From the NCBI RefSeq assembly GCF_008365375.1, contig NZ_QOKW01000031.1, forward strand, positions 1 through 62,935: 62,935 nt of DNA. Reading direction: 5' to 3'. The notes beneath the pieces are model-generated. The model did not search any database. It was given only the letters and a program-made list of their open reading frames with translations, and was not told the origin of the DNA. Position 1 is the stretch's first letter. Every line of letters begins with the position of its first letter. Both the position numbers and the translations under genes were made by a program. This DNA is from Roseomonas genomospecies 6. GTDB taxonomy: Bacteria; Pseudomonadota; Alphaproteobacteria; Azospirillales; Azospirillaceae. Below are positions 7,495 through 15,300 of this stretch, in pieces.

Positions 7495-8238
7495 TTGGAT
7501 CCGCTGCACCAGTTCCAGATCAACCCGATCCTCCAGATCGTGATCGCCGGGTATGACGTGTCCTTCACGAACTCGGCCTTCTTCATGGTCGTGGCGGTCG
7601 CGCTGATCTACGCGCTGCTCGTCTTCGGCATGTCTGGCCGCGCCCTGGTTCCGGGCCGCCTCCAGTCCCTGGCCGAGATTTTCTACGAATTCGTCGCCAA
7701 CATGGTTCGGGACAACGCCGGGCACGACGCCCGTCCCTACTTCCCGTTCGTGTTCGCGATCTTTATGTTCGTGCTGTTCGGCAACCTCGTCGGCATGATC
7801 CCGTTCACCTTCACCTTCACCAGCCACATCATCGTGACCTTCACGCTGGCGGCGACGGTGTTCGTGTTCGTGACCGTCCTGGCCCTGATGAAGCACGGCC
7901 TGCATTTCTTCAGCTTCTTCATGCCGCACGGCGCGCCGGTGGCGCTCGCCCCGATCCTCATCCCGATCGAGGTGATCTCCTACCTGATGCGTCCCGTCAG
8001 CCTGTCGATCCGACTGTTCGCCAACATGATGGCCGGTCACACCATGCTGAAGGTGTTCGCGGGCTTCACGGTCATGATGATCAGCGGTCTGGGCGCCGTC
8101 GGCTTCCTCGCCGGCCTCGTCCCGCTGGCCATCAACATCGCGCTGACCGGCTTCGAGTTCCTGGTCGCGTTCCTGCAAGCCTACGTCTTCTCGATCCTGA
8201 CCTGCCTGTACATCCGCGACGCGCTGGAACTGCACTGA
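7495..8238 (+). CDS. atpB: ATP synthase F0 subunit a
   Basis: Integral membrane subunit forming the proton half-channels against the c-ring; 247 aa with five to six hydrophobic helices. The essential arginine is Arg173 in SIRLFANMMAGH, and the C-terminal helix carries the conserved polar segment LQAYVFSILTCLYI. The start is TTG (7495) with GCGAGGAC upstream; translation as DPLHQFQI agrees with alphaproteobacterial AtpB. Located between atpI and atpE in the F0-only operon; the F1 genes are not in this window. Confidence 0.96.
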   Translation: MDPLHQFQINPILQIVIAGYDVSFTNSAFFMVVAVALIYALLVFGMSGRALVPGRLQSLAEIFYEFVANMVRDNAGHDARPYFPFVFAIFMFVLFGNLVGMIPFTFTFTSHIIVTFTLAATVFVFVTVLALMKHGLHFFSFFMPHGAPVALAPILIPIEVISYLMRPVSLSIRLFANMMAGHTMLKVFAGFTVMMISGLGAVGFLAGLVPLAINIALTGFEFLVAFLQAYVFSILTCLYIRDALELH

Positions 8239-8310
8239 GCACCAGCGCCGACACGGATCATCCTTTCACCTTTCTCCACCAGTTCACCCTTACCTAGAGG
8301 AATGAGTACC

Positions 8311-8535
8311 ATGGAAGCTGAAGCCGCCAAGTACGTCGGTGCCGGTCTGGCCGTTATCGCCCTCGCCGGCGTCGGCCTGGGTATCGGCAACATCTTCTCG
8401 ACCCTGATCGGTTCGATCGCCCGCAACCCGGCCGTCCAGCCGAAGGTCTTCCCGATCGGCATTCTGGGCTTCGCGCTGACGGAAGCCGTCGCGCTGTTCG
8501 CCCTGCTGATCGCCTTCCTGATCCTGTTCGCCTAA
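8311..8535 (+). CDS. atpE: ATP synthase F0 subunit c
   Basis: Proton-carrying rotor ring subunit, 74 aa. Two helices flank the polar loop ARNPAVQPK, and the proton-binding carboxylate is Glu58 in GFALTEAVALF. Glycine-rich GVGLGIGN in helix 1 is the c-ring packing motif. An in-frame ATG lies at 8302, but it abuts the AGAGGA sequence; the ATG at 8311 has the proper ~9-nt spacing and gives the usual length, so it is preferred. Two hairpins separate it from the b' gene. Confidence 0.96.
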   Translation: MEAEAAKYVGAGLAVIALAGVGLGIGNIFSTLIGSIARNPAVQPKVFPIGILGFALTEAVALFALLIAFLILFA

Positions 8536-8540
8536 GGCCC

Positions 8541-8598
8541 GAGCGAACTTCAAACTTCGCTCTGACGCGGCGCCGGGCTCTCGAAGTTTCGGCGCCGC
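8541..8598 (+). other. two tandem hairpins between atpE and the b' subunit gene
   Basis: First hairpin GAGCGAA (8541-8547)/TTCGCTC (8556-8562); second GCGGCGCCG (8567-8575)/CGGCGCCGC (8590-8598). Neither is followed by a T-run, so full termination is unlikely. They are placed to protect the atpE 3' end after processing or to dampen read-through, which would raise c subunit relative to b and b'. Confidence 0.6.
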
Positions 8599-8622
8599 AT
8601 TCTTGCCTAGGGGGACCGATCC

Positions 8623-9273
8623 ATGCCGAACCTGTTGGCCAAGCGACGGCTGGTCCGCTGGTCGGGTGCTGCGGGCGCCTCGCTCGCCACTCTGACCGTG
8701 CTTGCCGGTAACGTCCTGGCGGCGACGGCGGAGCACGCGCCGGACGCCGCCCATGGCGGCGAGCATGCCGCCGGCGGCCTGCCGCAGCTCAATCCCGCCA
8801 CCTTCCCCACCCAGATCTTCTGGCTGGCGCTGACCTTCATCACCCTCTACTACCTCCTGTCCAAGAAAGCGCTGCCGCGCGTTGGCGAGGTTCTGGAGGA
8901 GCGCCAGGAGCGCATCTCGCGCGACCTGAGCAAGGCCGCTTCGCTCAAGGAAGAGGCCGAGGCCGTCATGGCCCAGGTCGATCAGTCCCTCGCCGGGGCC
9001 CGCTCCGACGCCCAGGCCCTGATCGCCCAGGTGGCCGCCGAGATCGACGCGAACAACCAGGCCCGTCAGGCCCAGTTGGCCGCCGACATCGCCGAGCGTC
9101 TGCGCAGCGCCGAGGCGAACATCGCCGCGGCCAAGGAGCAGGCGGTCGCCAATGTCCGTTCCATCTCCGCCGACATCGCCCGCGACGTCGCCGGCCGTCT
9201 GGCCGGGCTGGACGTCGATGCGACCCAGGCCGATGCGGCGGTCGCCGCCGTGATCGAGGAGCGCCGGTCATGA
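8623..9273 (+). CDS. atpF': ATP synthase F0 subunit b'
   Basis: One of two divergent b-type stator subunits found in photosynthetic bacteria and many alphaproteobacteria; 216 aa. A long N-terminal extension contains a hydrophobic stretch (GAAGASLATLTVLAGNVLA) and a His-rich segment. The membrane anchor follows (FPTQIFWLALTFITLYYLL, about residues 62-81), and then the long coiled-coil stator helix with ERQERISRDLSKAASLKEEA. The gene ends in a 4-base overlap with atpF. Confidence 0.93.
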   Translation: MPNLLAKRRLVRWSGAAGASLATLTVLAGNVLAATAEHAPDAAHGGEHAAGGLPQLNPATFPTQIFWLALTFITLYYLLSKKALPRVGEVLEERQERISRDLSKAASLKEEAEAVMAQVDQSLAGARSDAQALIAQVAAEIDANNQARQAQLAADIAERLRSAEANIAAAKEQAVANVRSISADIARDVAGRLAGLDVDATQADAAVAAVIEERRS

Positions 9274-9749
9274 ATACCCCTGAATTCTGGGTCGCCGTAG
9301 CCTTCCTCATCTTCGTCGCGCTGGTGTGGAAGAAGGCGTCCGCCGCCATCACCGGCCTTCTCGACGCCCGCGCCGAGAAGATCCGCGCCGAGCTGGACGA
9401 GGCCCAGCGCCTGCGTGAAGACGCCCAGGCCCTGCTGGCCAACTACCAGCGCCGTCAGCGCGACGCGCTGAAGGAGGCCGAGGCCATCATCGCCCACGCC
9501 CGCGAGGAGGCCGACCGTCTCCGTTCGCAGGCCGGCGCCGACCTCGAAGCGTCCCTGAAGCGCCGCGAGGCCCAGGCCATGGACCGCATCGCCCAGGCGG
9601 AAGCCGGGGCGCTGGCCGAGGTCCGCAACCTGACCGTCGACATCGCCATGGACGCCAGCCGCCGCATCCTGGAAACCGGCATCCAGCCGGCCCAGGCGGA
9701 CAAGCTGATCGACCAGTCGATCGCCGAGCTGCCGAAGCACCTGCACTGA
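9270..9749 (+). CDS. atpF: ATP synthase F0 subunit b
   Basis: Second peripheral-stalk subunit, 159 aa: a short N-terminal membrane helix (FWVAVAFLIFVALVW, about residues 5-20), then a charged coiled coil from LLDARAEKIRAELDEA to the C-terminus. Its ATG overlaps the preceding stop, so b' and b are translationally coupled, fitting their 1:1 heterodimer. Last gene of the F0 operon; an intrinsic terminator follows. Confidence 0.95.
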   Translation: MNTPEFWVAVAFLIFVALVWKKASAAITGLLDARAEKIRAELDEAQRLREDAQALLANYQRRQRDALKEAEAIIAHAREEADRLRSQAGADLEASLKRREAQAMDRIAQAEAGALAEVRNLTVDIAMDASRRILETGIQPAQADKLIDQSIAELPKHLH

Positions 9750-9781
9750 GATCGTTGCCTCACCAGCAACGGTCTTTCGAG

Positions 9782-9809
9782 AAACCCCGGCCTAGGCGCC
9801 GGGGTTTTT
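9782..9809 (+). terminator. rho-independent terminator of the F0 operon
   Basis: AAACCCCGGC (9782-9791), loop CTAGGC, GCCGGGGTTT (9798-9807), T-run to 9809. Strong 10-bp stem 33 bases after the atpF stop. Confidence 0.9.
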
Positions 9810-9860
9810 CTTTGGTCGAATGGAGCCGCAACCCGGAGCCATTCCCCAAGAGCCACTCTC

Positions 9861-10661
9861 ATGACCACGACCCAGCCGGCCGCCGCCCCGCCCTCCCCGT
9901 TTCCCAGCGCCTTCGTCTCCCACGGCGCCCCCACCCTCATCATCGAGGATTCGCCGGGCCGCCACTTCCTTGCCGGTCTGGGCAAGCGGCTGGGCCGTCC
10001 GAGCGCGGTCATCGCCGTCTCCGCCCATTGGACGACCCACGCCCCGGCCATCAGCGGGGCCGCGCAGCCGGAGACCGTTCACGACTTCTACGGCTTTCCC
10101 CGTGCGCTTTACGCGCTGCGCTACGCCGCGCCCGGCGCCCCGGCCCTGGCCGACCGCGTGCGGGATCTGACCGGCGCCTCGGTGGAGCCCGAACAGGGGC
10201 TCGACCATGGCGCCTGGGTGCCGCTGATGCTGATGTACCCGGAGGCCGACATCCCCGTCGCCCAGCTTTCGGTCCAGCCCGGCGCCTCCGCCGCCGACCA
10301 CATCGCCCTGGGCCGCGCCCTGGCGCCCCTGCGGCGCGAGGGGGTGCTGGTCCTCGGCAGCGGCGGCGCCGTCCACAATCTCGGCGATTTCCGCTTCGGC
10401 GAGAGCGGCGTGGCCGGCTGGGCGGAGGAGTTCGCCGGCTGGCTCGACGGGGTGCTGGCGGCGGGCGACGCTCAGGCGCTGGCGGATTGGAAAGCCCTCT
10501 GCCCGCAGGCCAAGGCGGCGCATCCCACCGACGAGCATTTCCTGCCCCTGCCCGTGGCCTTCGGCGCCGCCGGGAGCGCGGTGCGGACGGAGCGGCTTCA
10601 CACCGGGTTCGAGCATGGCAGCATCGGCATGCAAGCCTACGCCTTTCATGGCTCGGCCTGA
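9861..10661 (+). CDS. class III extradiol (DODA-type) dioxygenase family protein
   Basis: Cytoplasmic non-heme iron or zinc protein of the LigB/4,5-DOPA extradiol dioxygenase family (E. coli YgiD-like), 266 aa. Candidate metal ligands are His20 in FVSHGAPTL and His58 in SAHWTTHAP; family motifs DFYGFP and DHGAWVPLMLMYP follow, the latter with the catalytic-type His. GSGGAVHNLG is a further family motif. Substrate unknown: members act on catechols or are orphan. It stands alone between the F0 operon and the sensor kinase gene. Confidence 0.88.
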   Translation: MTTTQPAAAPPSPFPSAFVSHGAPTLIIEDSPGRHFLAGLGKRLGRPSAVIAVSAHWTTHAPAISGAAQPETVHDFYGFPRALYALRYAAPGAPALADRVRDLTGASVEPEQGLDHGAWVPLMLMYPEADIPVAQLSVQPGASAADHIALGRALAPLRREGVLVLGSGGAVHNLGDFRFGESGVAGWAEEFAGWLDGVLAAGDAQALADWKALCPQAKAAHPTDEHFLPLPVAFGAAGSAVRTERLHTGFEHGSIGMQAYAFHGSA

Positions 10662-10853
10662 GATCGTGCCGGAGATGTTTAAAGGGGGCTGAACCCGACG
10701 CACTTGTCTGTTTGCGCCGTTGCGTCGCCAAGCTACAATCCGCGCCACCCGTCCGTGCACACGGAGGGGTTTCTGACAACGTCGGGCTTCTCCTGCCCGC
10801 AACCTTCGGCCGGATCTCGTGGCTTACGAACGACAGCGCGTACGGGACGTGGC

Positions 10854-12926
10854 GTGAAGCGGAACGGAACCCTGCCCCGGTCCGGCGCCCCCCCCTTCCC
10901 CCTCGGTGCCCCGGCCCGCCTCACGCACTCCCTTCCGGGACTCGGCCTCCTGCGCCGCCTGGATGAACTGACGCTCGCCGCGCGCGTCGGGCTGGGCTTC
11001 GGCGTCGTGCTGGGGCTGGTGCTTCTGCTGGCGCTGATCGGCGTGGCCTCGCTCTATGGCGTCAGCCGCGAGGTCGGCACCTTCTCCGCCTACGCCGACA
11101 CCTCCCGGACCGCCGCGGACCTCGACATCGGTCTGCGCGATCTGGAGGTCTCCGTGCGCGACCATCTGGCCGAGGGCGACCAGCAGAGCCTGCTCGACGC
11201 CGGGCTGCGCCGGGACGGACTGCTGGACCGGCTGACCGCGCTGGCCGCCATGGCGGGCGGCGACGCCGACCGCCGGTCGGTGGAGGAGGCGCGGACGGCG
11301 CTGGATGCCTATTGGAGCGGCTTCGAATCGCTGGTCGCCCTGCGCGGCGAGCGCGCCCGCCTGACCGAGTCGGTGCTGGAGCCGCAGATTTCCCAGATCC
11401 GCTCCGGGCTGGGCCGGCTGAAGGACGCTGGCGGCGTCGATTCCGCGGCGCTGGCCGGGGATGCAGCCGTCGCGATCCTGATGATGCAGGATCATCTCGG
11501 CCGCTACATCGCGCGGCGCGACGACCGCGACTCGCTGCGCATGCGTGCGGAACTCGGCAACGCCCGCGCCAAGCTGGCCGAGATGAACCGCTATCTCTGG
11601 GTCCCCGGCACCCGCCAGACCATCGACGAGGTTGAGGCGGCCCTGGCCGGCATCGACGGGGTGCTGGACGGCATCGAGGCGTCCCTGTCCGAGGAGGATG
11701 CCCTGCGCGCCGAGCGGCTGACGCCCAACGCCGCCGCCATGGCCGTCCACGCGGCGGAGATCCGGCAGCGCAACGACGCCATCGCGGCCGGGCTGCGCGG
11801 CGGGCTGGCCGACCAGTCCTGGCGCACCTTGCGGATCGCCCTATGGGCGGCCCTGGGCGTGACCCTGGCCGGGCTGGCCATGGTCTGGTTCGTCAACCGC
11901 CGGGTCGCCCGCCCCGTCTCGACCATGGCCGCCGCGGTCACCGCGCTCGCCGCCGGGCGGACCGACCTCGCCCTGCCTCCCGACGAGGGCGCGGACGAGG
12001 TGGCCGCCATGGCCCGCGCCGTCCGCATCCTGCGCGACAACACCGCGGAACTGGAGCGCCAGCGGCAGGAGGCCGCCGACCGGCACGGCCAGCTTCTGCG
12101 CGACAAGGAGCGAGCCGACGCCGCCAACGAGGCGAAGACCAACTTCCTGGTGAACATCGGGCAGGAACTCCACGCCCCGATCAACGGGATCGTCGCCTCC
12201 AGCCAATCGCTGATGAGCGAGTTGCACCGCCTCGGCGCCGGCGAGCTGGCGACCGACGTCGAACAGATCCAGTGGACCGGCGAACAGATGCTGACCCTGG
12301 TCGATGCGATCCTCGACTATGCCCGGATCGAGGCCGGCAACATGGACGTCGTGCTTCAGGACTTCGACGTGCACCGGCTGCTGATCGAGGCGCGGGAGCG
12401 CACGCTGCCCGCCGCCGACCTCAACGGCAACGAGGTGACGCTCCAGGCGGAGGCCGCGACGCTCGGCCAGATGCATTCGGATTTCGGCAAGGTCCGGCAG
12501 GCGCTTCTCAACCTGCTGGACAACGCCTGCAAATTCACCCGGGACGGCACCGTCCTGCTGGCCGCCGAGCGGGTCGAGCGCGACCGGGAGCCCTGGCTGC
12601 GCTTCACCGTGACCGACAGCGGCAGCGGCTTCGCCAGCAGCCAGACCGCCCGCCTCTTCCAGCCCTTCGTCCAAGGCGGATCGAACGGGAAGCGGCGCGG
12701 TGCCGGCCTCGGCCTGACGCTGGTCGGCCATTACGCCGCCATGCTCGGCGGCGACATCGAGGTGGCGAGCGAACCCGGCCAGGGCACGCGCATCACGGTG
12801 GCCCTGCCCGCCTACTATCGGCCCCCGGCGGAGGAGCGTCCGCTCCAGGTCGGCACCGCCGGAGCGTCGAAGCGCCCGCTGGTCACCATCGGCGCGCTGC
12901 GCCCGGTCGCCCGCCTCGCCTCCTGA
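10854..12926 (+). CDS. membrane sensor histidine kinase-like protein lacking the phospho-acceptor His
   Basis: About 690 aa from a GTG at 10854 (start uncertain; the frame opens at 10704). Parts: TM helix VGLGFGVVLGLVLLLALIGV; a helical periplasmic sensor of about 290 residues; TM helix LWAALGVTLAGLAMVWFV; HAMP; then the kinase core. In the H-box, where kinases read SHELRTPLN, this one reads GQELHAPIN: Gln437 (CAG, 12162-12164) replaces the phosphorylated His. The ATPase motifs look intact: N-box LLNLLDNACKF, G1 VTDSGSGF, G2 GAGLGLTLV. No receiver domain is attached and no response regulator is adjacent. It may be a pseudokinase modulating a partner, or use another residue (a His lies three positions on). 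Confidence 0.88.
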   Translation: MKRNGTLPRSGAPPFPLGAPARLTHSLPGLGLLRRLDELTLAARVGLGFGVVLGLVLLLALIGVASLYGVSREVGTFSAYADTSRTAADLDIGLRDLEVSVRDHLAEGDQQSLLDAGLRRDGLLDRLTALAAMAGGDADRRSVEEARTALDAYWSGFESLVALRGERARLTESVLEPQISQIRSGLGRLKDAGGVDSAALAGDAAVAILMMQDHLGRYIARRDDRDSLRMRAELGNARAKLAEMNRYLWVPGTRQTIDEVEAALAGIDGVLDGIEASLSEEDALRAERLTPNAAAMAVHAAEIRQRNDAIAAGLRGGLADQSWRTLRIALWAALGVTLAGLAMVWFVNRRVARPVSTMAAAVTALAAGRTDLALPPDEGADEVAAMARAVRILRDNTAELERQRQEAADRHGQLLRDKERADAANEAKTNFLVNIGQELHAPINGIVASSQSLMSELHRLGAGELATDVEQIQWTGEQMLTLVDAILDYARIEAGNMDVVLQDFDVHRLLIEARERTLPAADLNGNEVTLQAEAATLGQMHSDFGKVRQALLNLLDNACKFTRDGTVLLAAERVERDREPWLRFTVTDSGSGFASSQTARLFQPFVQGGSNGKRRGAGLGLTLVGHYAAMLGGDIEVASEPGQGTRITVALPAYYRPPAEERPLQVGTAGASKRPLVTIGALRPVARLAS

Positions 12927-12946
12927 CCGTCGGAGCGTTCTGGCCG

Positions 12947-13645
12947 TCAGGCGTCGCGCGGGCGGGCGGTGTCCTCGGGCGCCGCATCCTCATCGGGGGG
13001 CAGCCCGTATTTCATGCGGCGCATCTTCTCGGCGACGCGCTCGATCTCCTCGGGCGGCAGGATGACCGGCTCACCCAGCAGATGGGCGTAGAGGTACTGG
13101 CGAGCCAGCGTCTCCACCTCCACCGCCAGGGCCAGCGCGCCCTTCAGCGTCTTGCCCAGAACGATCATGCCGTGATTCGCCAGCAGGCAGGCCAGCCGCC
13201 CGTCCAGCGCCGCCACGGCGTGGTCGGACAGCTCCTGCGTGCCGAAGGTGGCGTAGGGCGCGCAGCGGATCGAATCGCCCCCGGCCAGCGCCACCATGTA
13301 GTGGAAGCTGGGAATGCCCCGGCCATGGACGGCCAGAGCCGTGGCGAAGGTGGAGTGGGCGTGCAGAACCACGTCGGCGTCGGGCCGCGCCTTCAGGATG
13401 TCGCGGTGGAAACGCCATTCCGACGACGGACGGCGCCGGCCGACGTAGGTCCCGTCGAAGCCCATCTCCACGATGTCCTCCGGCGTCGTCTCGTCATAGG
13501 GCAGGCTGCTGGGCGTGATGAGGAAGCCGTCCTCCACCCGGACCGACAGGTTGCCGGACGCCCCCTGGTTGATGCCCGCCCCGTTCATGGCAAGGCAGGT
13601 GTCGATGATGGAACGGCGCTGCGCCGCGTGGGACAGGCTGGTCAT
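12947..13645 (-). CDS. class II aldolase/adducin family protein
   Basis: Zinc-dependent aldolase-fold protein resembling L-fuculose- or L-ribulose-phosphate enzymes, 232 aa. Zinc ligands are visible as HAH in DADVVLHAHSTFATAL and the third His in CLLANHGMIVLG; the general base Glu is in SSEWRFH. ASGNLSVRVEDGFLITPS is the substrate phosphate region. An in-frame ATG at 13675 is an alternative start with G-rich upstream sequence, but it falls inside a palindromic repeat. Convergent with the sensor kinase gene. Substrate not deducible. Confidence 0.9.
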   Translation of the reverse strand: MTSLSHAAQRRSIIDTCLAMNGAGINQGASGNLSVRVEDGFLITPSSLPYDETTPEDIVEMGFDGTYVGRRRPSSEWRFHRDILKARPDADVVLHAHSTFATALAVHGRGIPSFHYMVALAGGDSIRCAPYATFGTQELSDHAVAALDGRLACLLANHGMIVLGKTLKGALALAVEVETLARQYLYAHLLGEPVILPPEEIERVAEKMRRMKYGLPPDEDAAPEDTARPRDA

Positions 13646-13683
13646 GGGATGCGGTCTCGTCAGCGGAGCGGGCATGCTCCCAG

Positions 13684-13825
13684 CCCCCTCTCCCGCCCCG
13701 GAAGAGGGAGGGACCCGCCGCAACGCGGCGGGAGGGTGAGGGTACAGCCAAGGATCTGCGCCTGGATTCTCGATTTTACCCTCACCCGGTCCTTCGGGCC
13801 ACCCTCTCCCGGGGCGGAAGAGGGG
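13684..13825. repeat. long palindromic intergenic repeat (copy 1)
   Basis: Outer arms near CCCCTCTCCCGCCCCGG and its approximate reverse complement (ending 13825) flank inner arms GGGTGAGGGTA / TACCCTCACCC, each arm with its own small hairpin (for example CCCGCCG-CAA-CGCGGCGGG). It fills the gap between the aldolase and WD40 genes up to the WD40 stop. Related palindromes lie at 21971-22070 and 58618-58726. Confidence 0.7.
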
Positions 13826-13826
13826 A

Positions 13827-14843
13827 TCACGGACGGCCGCCGTCCGCCTTGTCGGTTTCGGCCTTGGTCAGGTCCCAATGGCGGACCACCGCGTCGTAGC
13901 CGGCGGACAGGGCGCTCTTCCCGTCCGGCGTGAAGGTGACCGCCAGAACCGGCTTTTCATGCCCGCGGAAGGAGGCGAGCGAGCGCCCGGTCGCGGCGTC
14001 CCACAGGCGGACGCGCCGGTCCCCTCCCCCACCGGACAGCAGGGTCTTGCCGTCGGGCGAAAAAGCCACGGAGGTGACGAATCCCGTATGCCCGTAGAGC
14101 GTGCGCAGGAGCGTGCCGCTCTCCAGATCCCACAACCGGACCGTCTCGTCGCTGGAAGCCGTGGCGGCCAGCCGTCCGTCGGGAGACAGGGCCAGACCGT
14201 TCACGCTGCCCTCGTGCCCTTCCAGAACGGCCTTCTCCTGCCCGGTCGCGGCGTCCCAGACGCGGATCTGGAAATCATACCCGGCGGAGACCAGACGCCC
14301 GCCGTCCGGCGTGAAGGCCACGGCGTTGACGTTGGCGCCATGCCCTTCCAGCGTCCGCAGCAGGGCGCCGCTCTCCGGGTCCCAGAGGCGGATCACCGAG
14401 TCCCAGCCCGCGGATGCGAAGCTCCGCCCGTCCGGCGCGACCGCCAGACCGGCGACGGTGCCGGTGTGCCCGTCAAAACGGCGCAACGGGCGTCCGCTTT
14501 CCAGGTCCCACAGGATGATGGCGGTGTCGCGGCTGCCGGTCAGGCCGCGCTTGCCGTCCGGCAACAGGGCCACGGCGGTCACTCCAGCGGCGTGCTCGTG
14601 GAAGGACGCCTTCCGGACGCCGGTGGGAAGGTCCCACAGAATGGCGGAATAGTCCCAGCTTCCGGTCAGGGCGCGGGCGCCGTCCGGCGACACCGCGACG
14701 GCGTTGACCATGGCGCCGTGGCCGACCAGATCGGCGGCGCGGGACGGCAGGGAAACGATCAGGAGCGGCGCCAGAACGGCCAGAGCGAACAGCCGATGAC
14801 GGGCATGACAAGGCGGACTTTCCGAACGGTGCCCCATCCCCAT
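13827..14843 (-). CDS. secreted seven-blade WD40 repeat protein
   Basis: 338 aa from the ATG at 14843, which has GGGAGG 10 nt upstream. A signal peptide (HRLFALAVLAPLLIVSLPSRA, cleaved before ADLVGHG) is followed by seven WD40 repeats, each with the GH...SPDG...LWD pattern, and a short charged tail. Seven repeats close one beta-propeller, so nearly the whole mature protein is a single protein-binding disc, likely periplasmic. It lies downstream of the formate dehydrogenase genes on the same strand, 68 bp after the PepSY gene, so it may be co-transcribed with them. Partner unknown. Confidence 0.9.
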   Translation of the reverse strand: MGMGHRSESPPCHARHRLFALAVLAPLLIVSLPSRAADLVGHGAMVNAVAVSPDGARALTGSWDYSAILWDLPTGVRKASFHEHAAGVTAVALLPDGKRGLTGSRDTAIILWDLESGRPLRRFDGHTGTVAGLAVAPDGRSFASAGWDSVIRLWDPESGALLRTLEGHGANVNAVAFTPDGGRLVSAGYDFQIRVWDAATGQEKAVLEGHEGSVNGLALSPDGRLAATASSDETVRLWDLESGTLLRTLYGHTGFVTSVAFSPDGKTLLSGGGGDRRVRLWDAATGRSLASFRGHEKPVLAVTFTPDGKSALSAGYDAVVRHWDLTKAETDKADGGRP

Positions 14844-14911
14844 GCCCGATCCACCTCCCGAAAGGCAAAAGACCGGCGGCCTCGCAGCCACCGGTCAGGG
14901 AGTAACAGGTA

Positions 14912-15289
14912 TCAGCGCCAGGTGTGCCCGCGCGCGACCGCGGGGTTGTTCGAGGTCCGGTTCGGCTCGTAGCTGCCGCCCAGGGGCAGGCTGTAGCCCG
15001 CCGCGTGGTGGCGGAAGGGCGGCAGAGCGAGGCCGGTCGCCGCATCGACGGTCAGCGTGTTGACCATGAAGGCGGCGTTCCCGGCGGTCCCCGGCATCAT
15101 CGCGGCGACCTTGTAGACGGGGGTGCCGTCCTCCAGTTCCGCTTCCGTGACGCGCAGAACCTGCACGTTGTAGGTCTGCTCGACGACCCGCTTCACCTCG
15201 GCCGCCGGCTTGAGCACGGGCGCGTTCTGGGCGAAGGCCGGAGCGGCAGCCGCCCCGGCCAACAGCAGGCCGATCAGGAAAGAACGCAT
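14912..15289 (-). CDS. small exported PepSY-like protein at the end of the formate dehydrogenase operon
   Basis: 125 aa. Signal peptide MRSFLIGLLLAGAAAAPAFA is followed by a segment resembling a PepSY module (AAEVKRVVEQTYNVQVLRV, then DGTPVYKVAAMM) and a C-terminal part with FRHHAAGYSLPLGG. The gene begins 11 bp after the fdh gamma stop, so it is very likely in the same transcript. PepSY modules often act as chaperone or inhibitor domains in the envelope; a role in the maturation or stability of the Fdh complex is inference. Confidence 0.8.
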   Translation of the reverse strand: MRSFLIGLLLAGAAAAPAFAQNAPVLKPAAEVKRVVEQTYNVQVLRVTEAELEDGTPVYKVAAMMPGTAGNAAFMVNTLTVDAATGLALPPFRHHAAGYSLPLGGSYEPNRTSNNPAVARGHTWR

Positions 15290-15300
15290 GGATGGTGTCC

